A stretch of DNA of 64,000 nt, taken from positions 2,480,001 to 2,544,000 of the forward strand of contig CAWHEG010000031.1 in assembly GCA_963828405.1 (NCBI GenBank), read 5' to 3'. This stretch comes from JANMJD01 sp963828405 (GTDB lineage Bacteria > Actinomycetota > Acidimicrobiia > Acidimicrobiales > Ilumatobacteraceae). Below the pieces are notes generated by a model. That model was not told the origin of the DNA and ran no database searches. It was given only the letters and a program-made list of their open reading frames with translations. A program made the translations under genes and the position numbers. Each line of letters starts with the position of its first letter. Position 1 is the first letter of the stretch. Below, piece after piece: positions 1-7,537 of the stretch.

Positions 1-43
1 CGATCTGGCGGCGATCGAGGTTCCGGCCAAGCCGGCGGCGTGA
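1..43 (+). CDS. C-terminal end of an upstream gene (partial)
   Basis: An open frame enters from the left edge and ends at TGA 41-43, encoding the tail DLAAIEVPAKPAA. Its stop overlaps the GTG start of the next gene in a GTGA arrangement, which suggests the two are translationally coupled. Too little is present to name the product. Confidence 0.5.
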   Translation, partial: DLAAIEVPAKPAA

Positions 44-996
44 CGAGGCGTCACCTCCTGGTCGCCGTGGCGGCCCTGACCGCCTGCAGCGGCGGCGCGG
101 TCGCCTCCGACGGCCAGCACCGCGGGACGGCGGACCTCCCGGTTCCGGCCATGGCCGGGATGGAGGCGATGTCGGGGCCGCAGGGAATGGACGGGATGCA
201 GATGGCGGCGGGCGCCGGCCAGCCCGACGTCGCCTTCGGCGGACCGCAGGGTGAGATCCCCCAGTTCATCGCCGAATGTCGCTACAGCCACTCGAACTCC
301 GACGACCCGATCGTCTCGCCGGGCACGCCGGGAGTGGCGCACCTGCACACGTTTTTCGGCGCGGCGATGGTCGACGTGTACTCCACCGCCGAGGGGCTGC
401 TCACCACAGAGACGTTGTGCAACCAACAACTCGACCACTCCTCGTACTGGGCGCCCGCCCTGCTCGACCACGGTGCGATGGTCGTGCCCGACAAGGTGAC
501 GGCCTACTACCGCCCGGGTCCGGGCATCGAGGCGACGACGGTGCAGCCGTACCCCTTCGGGCTGAAGGTGATCGCCGGGGCGGCCCACGACGGCCCGCGG
601 CCGTCGACGAACGTCGCCTCGTGGACCTGCGGGGTCAGCCCGGACAACGCGTCCCGCCCGCCGGAATGCCCAGCGGATCGGGGGCTGCGGATGATCATCA
701 CCTTCCCGGACTGCTGGGACGGCACGAGCGTCGACAGCGCCGACCACCGCTCCCATGTGGCCTACAGCCGTGGCGGCGCCTGCCCGAGCGGCCACCCGAC
801 GCCGATTCCCCAGCTCACCGTGACCATCGCCTACCCGGTCACGGGTCCGGACCACGACCTGACCTTGTCGTCGGGTGATGTCGACACGCTGCATGCCGAC
901 TTCCTCAACGCCTGGGACGTGGGCAAGCTGCGCACCGAGGTCGAGTCGTGCCTGCATCGTGAGGTCGTCTGCGCGGTGACCAGCTCGCGGAAGTGA
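40..996 (+). CDS. Secreted DUF1996-domain protein with a Met-rich N-terminus
   Basis: The 318-residue product starts at GTG 40, overlapping the previous stop. Residues 1-23 look like a secretion signal (two arginines, hydrophobic stretch, Cys at 16, possibly a lipoprotein). Residues about 37-58 are methionine-rich (MAGMEAM, GMDGMQM), a composition often seen in copper-binding segments; that role is inference. The rest matches the DUF1996 pattern: HLHTFFG, a central block with Cys pairs, FPDCWDG, and a DHRSHVAY segment. DUF1996 is common in fungi and actinobacteria and has no established reaction. It is probably exported. The next gene has its own promoter, so this one likely belongs with the gene to the left. 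Confidence 0.8.
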   Translation: MTRRHLLVAVAALTACSGGAVASDGQHRGTADLPVPAMAGMEAMSGPQGMDGMQMAAGAGQPDVAFGGPQGEIPQFIAECRYSHSNSDDPIVSPGTPGVAHLHTFFGAAMVDVYSTAEGLLTTETLCNQQLDHSSYWAPALLDHGAMVVPDKVTAYYRPGPGIEATTVQPYPFGLKVIAGAAHDGPRPSTNVASWTCGVSPDNASRPPECPADRGLRMIITFPDCWDGTSVDSADHRSHVAYSRGGACPSGHPTPIPQLTVTIAYPVTGPDHDLTLSSGDVDTLHADFLNAWDVGKLRTEVESCLHREVVCAVTSSRK

Positions 997-1064
997 CCGC
1001 CTTGCCCCGGTGCCGAAGGCCGCGGCGCGCCGATCAGTAGTCCGATCGGCTCCCGATCCGCACC

Positions 1065-1098
1065 TTGACCGTGAGACGGATCTGTCTTATCGTCTCAC
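1065..1098 (+). promoter_or_regulatory. Leaderless promoter with overlapping operator for the TetR gene
   Basis: TTGACC at 1065-1070, a 17-bp spacer and TATCGT at 1088-1093 form a sigma-70-type promoter. Transcription would begin about 7 bases later, on the ATG at 1100. A perfect 8-bp inverted repeat, GTGAGACG (1071-1078) and CGTCTCAC (1091-1098), spans the spacer and the -10 box, the usual place for autorepression by a TetR protein. Confidence 0.65.
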
Positions 1099-1099
1099 C

Positions 1100-1672
1100 A
1101 TGTCTCCGGCCGAACGTTCCGTGCTCGAAGCGGCCAAGCGCTGCTGCGAACGCTGGGGCATCGCCAAGGTCACGATCGACGACGTCGCCCACGAGGCGGG
1201 GGTGTCGCGGGCCACCCTCTACCGCCTGTTCCCCGGCGGCAAGGACGTGTTGCTCGAGGCCCTGCGCCTGATGGACCTCGAGGACTTCTTCACCCGGCTG
1301 CGCGGCCATCTCGACGGCGCCGGCTCGCTGCGGGAACTGACCGTGCGCACGGTCGTGCACGCCACCAGGGAGCTGCGCTCCGACAAGCACCTCGCCGTGA
1401 TGATGGCGTCGGCCCCCGGCGAGACGATCGGCGAGCTGACGGTCGACGGCCTGCCCCGCATCGTGCGGGTGGCGACGCTGTTCATCAGCCCCCTGCTCGA
1501 CCCGTACCTGGCCCGGCCCGATTCGCTGCGCCTCGTCGACGTGCTCGTCCGGCTCGTCCTGTCGTACTTCCTCGCCCCCTCCGATCACATCGACCTGGCC
1601 GACGCCGGCCAGGCCGCCGAGTTCCTCGATTCCTTCGTCCTTCCTTCGTTCACCGCATCCTCCAGGAGCTGA
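1100..1672 (+). CDS. TetR-family transcriptional regulator
   Basis: The protein has 190 residues from ATG 1100. That start is preferred over an in-frame GTG at 1010 because the promoter and its -10 box lie between them and because the TetR helix-turn-helix normally begins within the first 15 residues. The DNA-binding region runs from about residue 10 to 50 (ITI-like DDVAHEAGVSRATLYRLFPGGKD). The C-terminal part is an all-helical ligand domain of normal length. The stop is followed after 2 bases by the ATG of the diiron oxygenase, so the two are co-transcribed. The inverted repeat over the promoter suggests the regulator represses this operon in response to an unknown ligand. Confidence 0.85.
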   Translation: MSPAERSVLEAAKRCCERWGIAKVTIDDVAHEAGVSRATLYRLFPGGKDVLLEALRLMDLEDFFTRLRGHLDGAGSLRELTVRTVVHATRELRSDKHLAVMMASAPGETIGELTVDGLPRIVRVATLFISPLLDPYLARPDSLRLVDVLVRLVLSYFLAPSDHIDLADAGQAAEFLDSFVLPSFTASSRS

Positions 1673-1674
1673 CC

Positions 1675-2811
1675 ATGACCGCGACCGAGTTCTCGGCCCA
1701 CAACGACATCATCGGGCGTGACGAGATCAACGACATCGATGCCATCCTCGGCGTCGTCAACCACGATGTCGACGAGATCACGCACGCCGTCAAGGACAAC
1801 GCCGACGCCCTGTTCACCTGGGACTACACCCTGGCCCGCCCTGCGCTGCGCAGGCTGTACGAGAAGGCCAAGACCGGCCAGTGGAACGCCACCACCGACC
1901 TGCCGTGGGAGACCGAGGTCGACCAGGAGAAGGTCGTCACCGAGACCCAGGCGATCATCGGCACGGGCATGGAGCCCGCCGTCTACGTCGGTACGCCGGT
2001 GGAGAAGTGGGCCGCCAAGGAGTGGCTCGAGTTCGGGGTGCAGCAGCAGAACTGGACGCTGTCGCAGTTCATGCACGGCGAGCAGGGCGCCCTCATCTGC
2101 ACGGCCAAGATCGTCGAGACCGTGCCCTGGTACGACGCCAAGCTCTACGCCTCGACCCAGGTGGTCGACGAGGCCCGCCACGTCGAGGTCTTCGCCCGCT
2201 ATCTGGACGAGAAGCTCTCGGGCCACTACCCGATCAACGCCCATCTGCGCATGCTGCTCGACGACATCGTCAACGACTCGCGCTGGGACATGACCTACCT
2301 CGGGATGCAGATCATGGTCGAAGGCCTGGCCCTCGCCGCCTTCGGTTTCCAGCACCAGATGACGTCGGAACCCCTGCTCAAGCAGCTGCTGCGCTATGTG
2401 ATGAGCGACGAGGCCCGCCACGTCGCCTTCGGCGTGCTCAGCCTGAAGGAGGTCTACGACCAGATGACCGACGCCGAGATGCGCGACCGCCAGGAGTTCG
2501 CCTTCGAGGCGGCGATCCGGATGCGCGACCGCTTCCTGTCGCAGGAGGTCTGGGACCGGATGGGGATCAACCCGCGCGACGTGCTGCCGCTCGTCATCGC
2601 CGACCCGACCCGGGCGATCTTCCAGCAGATGCTCTTCTCCAAGATCGTACCCAACTGCAAGAAGCTCGGCCTGCTCGACCGCAACGACGCCTGGTTGCGC
2701 CGTCGTTTCGAGGAGATGAACGTCATCCAGTTCGAGGACTGGGAGAACACCGGCGAGGAGTACCTCAAGTTCGAGCTCGGCTCCGAGGCGCCAGCGCCCA
2801 TCCCGGGCTGA
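1675..2811 (+). CDS. Ferritin-like diiron oxygenase
   Basis: The 378-residue protein has two four-helix iron-binding half motifs: Glu136 (HGEQ) with DEARH at 165-169, and Glu216 (MVEG) with DEARH at 245-249. This E/ExxH pairing is the diiron site of the ferritin-like superfamily, as in R2 ribonucleotide reductase and AurF-type N-oxygenases. The substrate cannot be read from sequence; fatty-acyl, amine or aromatic oxidation are all possible. The gene starts at ATG 1675 with an AGGAG site at 1664-1668, directly behind the TetR gene, so it is probably the regulator's main target. No reductase gene is next to it, so electrons must come from elsewhere. Confidence 0.75.
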   Translation: MTATEFSAHNDIIGRDEINDIDAILGVVNHDVDEITHAVKDNADALFTWDYTLARPALRRLYEKAKTGQWNATTDLPWETEVDQEKVVTETQAIIGTGMEPAVYVGTPVEKWAAKEWLEFGVQQQNWTLSQFMHGEQGALICTAKIVETVPWYDAKLYASTQVVDEARHVEVFARYLDEKLSGHYPINAHLRMLLDDIVNDSRWDMTYLGMQIMVEGLALAAFGFQHQMTSEPLLKQLLRYVMSDEARHVAFGVLSLKEVYDQMTDAEMRDRQEFAFEAAIRMRDRFLSQEVWDRMGINPRDVLPLVIADPTRAIFQQMLFSKIVPNCKKLGLLDRNDAWLRRRFEEMNVIQFEDWENTGEEYLKFELGSEAPAPIPG

Positions 2812-2879
2812 CTGTGGCATCGGGTGGTGCGGCCACCCGGATCGTCCGAACCCGTCCGGCGATCGTCGGCCCGCCGTCC

Positions 2880-2885
2880 TACCCT
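2880..2885 (+). promoter_or_regulatory. -10 box of a leaderless promoter
   Basis: TACCCT ends 6 bases before the ATG at 2892, so the transcript should begin on or next to the start codon. No clear -35 box is seen. Confidence 0.45.
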
Positions 2886-2891
2886 GGGCCG

Positions 2892-3413
2892 ATGATCATT
2901 CCCGATGACAAGAACTGGACCTGGGTGCTCGAGCGGGCGTGCCCCCAGTGCGGATTCGATGCCCAGGCGCTCGAGGTGACCGAGGTCGCCGCCATGACCC
3001 GCGAGCAGGGCAGGGTCTGGGCGTCGCTACTCTCCGGCCCCGACGTCTCGGTGAGGACACGTGACGACCGCTGGTCGGTTCTCGAATACGGCTGTCATGT
3101 CCGCGATGTGATGCGGCTGTTCGACATGCGGCTCGGGCGGATACTCGACGAGGACGACCCGCTGTTCGCCAACTGGGATCAGGACGTCACCGCGGTCGAG
3201 GATCGCTACGACCTGCAGGACCCTGCGGTCGTCGCCGCCGAAGTAGGCGAGGCCGCCGAAGCCTTCGCCGCCAGGATCGACACGGTGACGGCGGATCACC
3301 TGCCACGGGTCGGGCGACGCAGCGACGGGGCCCACTTCACCGTCGATTCGTACCTGCGTTACTACATCCACGACCCCGTGCACCACGCCTGGGATGTGAT
3401 CACCGGCCGCTGA
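2892..3413 (+). CDS. DinB-like family protein
   Basis: The 173-residue protein has the DinB/YfiT four-helix pattern, with a metal-binding set of histidines in CHVRDV (about residue 65) and near the C-terminus in HDPVHHAWDV. Many members are thiol-dependent transferases (for example mycothiol-dependent) or have no known substrate. The frame is open far upstream inside the diiron gene, but ATG 2892 fits the leaderless -10 box. The stop codon lies inside the left arm of a 15-bp hairpin. Confidence 0.7.
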   Translation: MIIPDDKNWTWVLERACPQCGFDAQALEVTEVAAMTREQGRVWASLLSGPDVSVRTRDDRWSVLEYGCHVRDVMRLFDMRLGRILDEDDPLFANWDQDVTAVEDRYDLQDPAVVAAEVGEAAEAFAARIDTVTADHLPRVGRRSDGAHFTVDSYLRYYIHDPVHHAWDVITGR

Positions 3414-3440
3414 ACGGTACGCACAGTTCAGCGGCCGGTG
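3401..3440. terminator. 15-bp hairpin between convergent genes
   Basis: CACCGGCCGCTGAAC (3401-3415) is perfectly complementary to 3426-3440, with a 10-base loop. The left arm contains the last codons and stop of the DinB-like gene. It stands between that gene and the minus-strand stress-protein gene and probably works in both directions. There is no T-run. Confidence 0.7.
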
Positions 3441-3484
3441 CGCGGCGAGGGCTGCGAGGGTGCGGCGACCTCGGGCGTCGGGGA

Positions 3485-3925
3485 TCAGGCGTCGTCGCGC
3501 AATTCCTCGTCGTCGGGGACGACGAGGATGGGCAGCGGCGCCCGGTGGACCATCTCGTAGGTCACCGAGCCGAGCAACGCGGCGCGCAGCGGTCCACTTC
3601 CACCATGGCCGACGGCGATGGCGTCGGCTCCGCGGGCTTCGGCCACCGCGACCAGCGCGTCGACGGGTCGGAGGTGGACGAGTTCGACCTCGATCGTCAG
3701 CCCGGGTCGCTCGAGCGCCAGCTCGCGCCGGAGCTCACCGAGGGTCGCCTCACCCACGGCCGAGATCTCCTCCTCGAGGGCGCCCCCCCGGGGCCCCAAC
3801 GCCGACGACTCGTAGCCGAAGACGAGGATCAACGGCACGCTCATCATGTCGGCGACGCGGGCCGCCGTGCGAGCAGCCGCCGAGCCACTGCCGTCGCCGC
3901 CGACTCCGGCCACGATCCCGGCCAT
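3485..3925 (-). CDS. Universal stress protein (UspA family)
   Basis: The 146-residue protein has the single-domain Usp fold: an N-terminal strand MAGIVAGVGGDGSG and, near the C-terminus, the ATP-binding pattern G-x2-G-x9-G-S (GHGGSG to LLGS). It probably binds ATP in the cytoplasm. The ATG at 3925 overlaps the stop of the upstream permease by one base (TGATG), so the two are translationally coupled. Usp proteins are often found behind transporters as regulators, and that is the likely role here. Confidence 0.85.
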   Translation of the reverse strand: MAGIVAGVGGDGSGSAAARTAARVADMMSVPLILVFGYESSALGPRGGALEEEISAVGEATLGELRRELALERPGLTIEVELVHLRPVDALVAVAEARGADAIAVGHGGSGPLRAALLGSVTYEMVHRAPLPILVVPDDEELRDDA

Positions 3926-5493
3926 CACGAACCTGCCTTGGCGTAGGTGCCCAGGGGCGCTGCGAGCGCTTCGGGCAGATTGGGGTCTTTCACGACGTCG
4001 ACGGGGTCTGGCCGGTACCGGAAAAACCTGGGGAGCTTCGTCTGGCACCAGAGCATCAGCGGGATGCCGACGACGAGCAGGATCGTGCCGATGAGCAGCA
4101 CGGTGCCGATGCCCAACAGCGTGCCGTAGCCGTAGTCGGCGTTGCGGGCGTCCCACACCGTCTTGGCGAACACGTAGAGCAGGACGACGCCACCGAAGCC
4201 CGGCAGGATGCCGATGAGCACGAGATTCTTCACCGACTTGAGCAGGAACCGCCGGAAGTACCAGATGCAGGAGATGCCGGAGAGGCCGTAGTAGACGGCG
4301 ATGGCCATGCCGACGGCGGCAATCGAGGCCGCGTAGGCGTCGGTCGACGTGTTGTGGCTGACGACGACAAGCAGCAGGTACCAGACGATGGAGCCGACAC
4401 CGAACACGTAGGTCGAGAAGTCGGGCGTCAGGCGGGCCGGATCGATCCGGGCGAACCTGGCCGGAACGGCCCCGTGGGAGCCCATCGACAGCATGGTCCG
4501 GGTGGCGGGCAGGATCGTCGTCTGGCAGGAGGCCGCGGCCGACGTGAGGATGGCGATGATCAGCAGCTTGAGGACGATCGTCGGCAGGGCTACCTTGCCG
4601 AGGGCGAAGATCGCGTCACCCGAGTGGTCGCTGGTGAACTCCGGCCCGAGCAGCGAGACCGCAGCGAACGCCGTGATCAGGTAGATGCCGAGCAGGATGA
4701 ACGTCGACATCACGGCGGCCCGGCCCGGGGTGCGGGCGGAGTCCTCCGACTCCTCGTTGACCGAGACGCATGTGTCCCATCCCCAGTAGGCGAACACGGC
4801 GACGACGAGGCCGGCGATGACCGCGCTCGACGACACCCCCGAGGGCGACAACCACGACAGGCTCGGCCTGATCGACTGGTAGGTCTTGGTGACACCGTCC
4901 ACCGTGTCGGTCTCGGTCACCCCGCTGAAGGCCTTCGCCAACGCGATCACCGCGAACAGGGCGAGCACGACCAGTTCGGTGCCGAGCAGGATCACCTGAG
5001 AGCGGGCGGACAGCTCGATTCCGTTCCAGCAGATCCAGCACATGGCGATGATGAACAGCACACCGATGAGGGTGGTGAGCCAGATGTTCTCGGCCGCCGT
5101 CTCGCTGAACAGCAGCACGAGGTACTGGCCGGAGATCCCGGCCAGGTTGGGCATGATGATCAGGTCGGCGACGATGCATCCCCAGCCGGCGATCCAGCCG
5201 ACCTTCGGCCCGAAGGCCCTCACCCCCCAGGTGAAGTTGGTGCCGCAATCGGGATCGGCCTTGTTCAGGTAGTAGAAGGCTGCGGCGATGCAACTCATCG
5301 GCACGAAGGCGAAGAGCATCACGAACGGCGCCTTGTTACCGACCTCGCCGGCGATGCCGCCGATGCCGGCGGCCAGGCTGTAGCCCGGCGCCGTGGAAGC
5401 GACGCCGATCACGATCACCGCCACGAGCCCGAGCGATCCGCCCTTGAGACCCTTCTCCCCCGACTCGGATGATGCCTGTTGAGTTGCCGTCAT
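3925..5493 (-). CDS. APC-superfamily amino acid permease
   Basis: The 522-residue membrane protein has about 12 hydrophobic segments. It opens with the APC signature in the first helix (VIGVASTAPGYSLAAGIGGI), and TNFTWGVRAFGP follows the second helix. These features identify a cytoplasmic-membrane amino acid or amine uptake permease; the substrate is not determined. ATG 5493 has a strong GGGGGG-rich ribosome site upstream. It forms an operon with the downstream universal stress gene and is divergent from the methyltransferase at 5584. Confidence 0.85.
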   Translation of the reverse strand: MTATQQASSESGEKGLKGGSLGLVAVIVIGVASTAPGYSLAAGIGGIAGEVGNKAPFVMLFAFVPMSCIAAAFYYLNKADPDCGTNFTWGVRAFGPKVGWIAGWGCIVADLIIMPNLAGISGQYLVLLFSETAAENIWLTTLIGVLFIIAMCWICWNGIELSARSQVILLGTELVVLALFAVIALAKAFSGVTETDTVDGVTKTYQSIRPSLSWLSPSGVSSSAVIAGLVVAVFAYWGWDTCVSVNEESEDSARTPGRAAVMSTFILLGIYLITAFAAVSLLGPEFTSDHSGDAIFALGKVALPTIVLKLLIIAILTSAAASCQTTILPATRTMLSMGSHGAVPARFARIDPARLTPDFSTYVFGVGSIVWYLLLVVVSHNTSTDAYAASIAAVGMAIAVYYGLSGISCIWYFRRFLLKSVKNLVLIGILPGFGGVVLLYVFAKTVWDARNADYGYGTLLGIGTVLLIGTILLVVGIPLMLWCQTKLPRFFRYRPDPVDVVKDPNLPEALAAPLGTYAKAGS

Positions 5494-5565
5494 GGTCCCC
5501 CCTGGGCCGAATTGGGCTGGTCGGCCAGAGCATGGCACAGGCCCGACCTCCGTTCGTTGATCAAT

Positions 5566-5582
5566 ACAAGTAACGTACAAGT
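5566..5582. promoter_or_regulatory. Direct repeat in a divergent promoter region
   Basis: ACAAGT occurs at 5566-5571 and 5577-5582 with an 11-bp period, one helical turn. TAACGT at 5571-5576 lies 7 bases before the GTG at 5584 and could be its -10 box. The repeat may be an activator or repressor site shared with the permease; evidence is slight. Confidence 0.35.
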
Positions 5583-5583
5583 T

Positions 5584-6372
5584 GTGACCGACGTCTGGGA
5601 TCCCACGCAGTACCAGCGATTCGCCGAGCAGCGATCGCAGCCCTTCTTCGACCTGTTGGCGCTCGTCGAGCCCGCCCCGATCGGCCTGGCCGTCGACCTC
5701 GGCTGCGGCACGGGGGAACTGACCGCCCGGGCCGCCGATCAACTCGGCGCCATGCGGATGCTCGGCATCGACGACTCGGCGGCGATGCTCGATCAGGCTG
5801 CCGCCCACGCCGGCGGGTCGCTCTCCTTCGAGCGGGGCGACATCGCCGACTGGACCTCCGCCGGCGACCACGACCTCGTGTTGGCCAACGCCGCGCTGCA
5901 GTGGGTACCCCGGCACGCCGACGTGCTCGCCCGTTGGACCGCCGCGCTCGCCCCGGGTGGGCAGCTGGCCGTCCAGGTGCCCACCAACGCCGACCACCCC
6001 TCGCACAGGGTGGCGATGTCGGTGGCCAGCCGGGAGCCGTACATCTCGGCGTTCGGGGGCTGGCCGCCGGCGGACCCGGTGCAGGCCAACGTGCTCGCTC
6101 CGGAGAAGTACGCCGAGCTGCTCCATCAGCTGGGCTTCGCCCGCCAGCACGTGCGGCTGCAGGTCTACGGCCACCTGCTCGCCTCGAGTCGCGATGTCGT
6201 CGAGTGGGTCAAGGGGACGACCCTGACCCGGTTCAAGGCGGCGCTCACCGCAGAGCTCTACGACGACTTCCTGTTCGACTACCGCAGCCGGCTGCTCGAC
6301 ACGATCGGCGACCGTAAGCCCTACTTCTACCCGTTCAAGCGCATCCTCATCTGGGGACGACGGCCGGCATAG
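5584..6372 (+). CDS. Class I SAM-dependent methyltransferase (trans-aconitate methyltransferase-like)
   Basis: The 262-residue protein begins YDWDPTQYxxFxxQRxxPFxDLLALV-like, as in Tam enzymes, and carries the SAM motif VDLGCGTGELT at residues 38-48. The later DLVLANAALQWVPRH segment is also typical of Tam. It would methylate a small carboxylic acid. GTG 5584 is chosen because it matches the start of the family and lies 7 bases after TAACGT. The gene stands alone between the divergent permease and dapA. Confidence 0.75.
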   Translation: MTDVWDPTQYQRFAEQRSQPFFDLLALVEPAPIGLAVDLGCGTGELTARAADQLGAMRMLGIDDSAAMLDQAAAHAGGSLSFERGDIADWTSAGDHDLVLANAALQWVPRHADVLARWTAALAPGGQLAVQVPTNADHPSHRVAMSVASREPYISAFGGWPPADPVQANVLAPEKYAELLHQLGFARQHVRLQVYGHLLASSRDVVEWVKGTTLTRFKAALTAELYDDFLFDYRSRLLDTIGDRKPYFYPFKRILIWGRRPA

Positions 6373-6468
6373 TCGTGCGCCGGCCCGGAGGGCGGCGGAA
6401 TGATCGCCGTGGGCATCGGGCGATGTCGGTACGATCGGGTGATCGCAGCAGGGAAGGTTCGGTCATCG

Positions 6469-7380
6469 ATGGCACGGTTCGGTCGGGTTCTCACGGCAAT
6501 GGTCACACCGTTCGACGACGACGGATCGCTCAACCTCGACAAGGCCCGCACGCTGGCCCGATGGCTCCAGGACCACGGCAACGAGGGCCTCGTCGTGGCC
6601 GGCACCACGGGCGAGTCGCCGGTGCTCAGCGACGACGAGCGGCTGAGCCTTCTCGCCGCGGTCGTCGAGGCGGTCACCATCCCGGTGGTCGCCGGCACGA
6701 CCACCAACGACACCGCACACTCGGTGCACCTGACCGCCGAGGCGGCCAAGCTCGGCGTGGCGGGCATCCTCGCCGTCTGCCCGTACTACAACCGCCCGTC
6801 GCAGGCGGGCATCGTCGCCCACATGGAGGCGGTCGCCGCCTCCACCGACCTTCCCGTGATCGTCTACGACATCCCCGTGCGGACCGGGCGCAAGATCTCC
6901 TCGGGCAACCTGCTGAAGCTCGCCCGGGAGGTGGTCAACATCGTCGCCCTGAAGGACGCCGCGGCCAATCCGGGCGAGACCGCGGCGGTGATCTCCTCGG
7001 CCCCCGGGGGCTTCGAGGTGTACAGCGGCGACGATCTGATGACCCTCCCGCTGCTCGGCTCGGGCGCGGTCGGCACGATCGGCGTGGCGACGCACTGGAC
7101 CGCCGAGGACCACCAGCTGATGTTCGACCTGTGGGACAAGGGCGACCTGGTCGGCGCCCGCCTGGTCAACTCCCGAATGCTCGAGAGCTTCGCCTACGAG
7201 ACGGGCGACGAAGCACCCAACCCGATCCCGTCGAAGGTGATGATGAACCTGCTCGGGGTGCCGGTCGGCACCGCCCGCCTGCCGATGGGACCTCCGCCGG
7301 CTTGGGTCGAACCCCGGGCGCGCGAGGTGCACGCCCACCTCGAGGCCTGGCGCTCGGCATGGCCCGACCGTCCCGCCTGA
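6469..7380 (+). CDS. dapA: 4-hydroxy-tetrahydrodipicolinate synthase
   Basis: The 303-residue protein condenses pyruvate with aspartate semialdehyde in lysine and diaminopimelate synthesis. Family marks are all visible: TTGES at 46-50, Tyr133 in VIVYDIP, and the Schiff-base Lys162 in IVALKDAA. ATG 6469 has a GGGAAGG site at 6451-6457; TACGAT at 6430-6435 could be the -10 box. An earlier ATG at 6400 would add 23 residues not expected in the family. dapA next to a ribonuclease J gene is a common actinobacterial arrangement. Confidence 0.93.
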   Translation: MARFGRVLTAMVTPFDDDGSLNLDKARTLARWLQDHGNEGLVVAGTTGESPVLSDDERLSLLAAVVEAVTIPVVAGTTTNDTAHSVHLTAEAAKLGVAGILAVCPYYNRPSQAGIVAHMEAVAASTDLPVIVYDIPVRTGRKISSGNLLKLAREVVNIVALKDAAANPGETAAVISSAPGGFEVYSGDDLMTLPLLGSGAVGTIGVATHWTAEDHQLMFDLWDKGDLVGARLVNSRMLESFAYETGDEAPNPIPSKVMMNLLGVPVGTARLPMGPPPAWVEPRAREVHAHLEAWRSAWPDRPA

Positions 7381-7424
7381 CCGGCCCCCCCGACCCGGCG
7401 CCGTCCGACCCCGCGCCGTCCGAC

Positions 7425-7476
7425 CGTTCCGATCACCTCGTGGCGCGTTCTGACGCGCTCCCGCGTGATCGGAACG
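7425..7476. terminator. Nested hairpin between dapA and rnj
   Basis: A perfect 12-bp outer stem, CGTTCCGATCAC (7425-7436) with 7465-7476, encloses a second hairpin, GCGCGT (7443-7448) with ACGCGC (7453-7458). It may end dapA transcripts, although there is no T-run, or act in the leader of the rnj message. TAATGT at 7523-7528 could be a separate rnj -10 box downstream. Confidence 0.6.
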
Positions 7477-7537
7477 ACAGCGGTGCGACGGGCAATGCCG
7501 CGGCGCCACCGGTGACGCAACGTAATGTGGGATCCTC

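Noticed and set aside
3460..5472. A 670-codon open frame on the plus strand
   Set aside because: It is antisense to the permease and stress-protein genes, is rich in Arg, Gly, Asp and His, has no recognisable domain, and is explained by high G+C at third positions.
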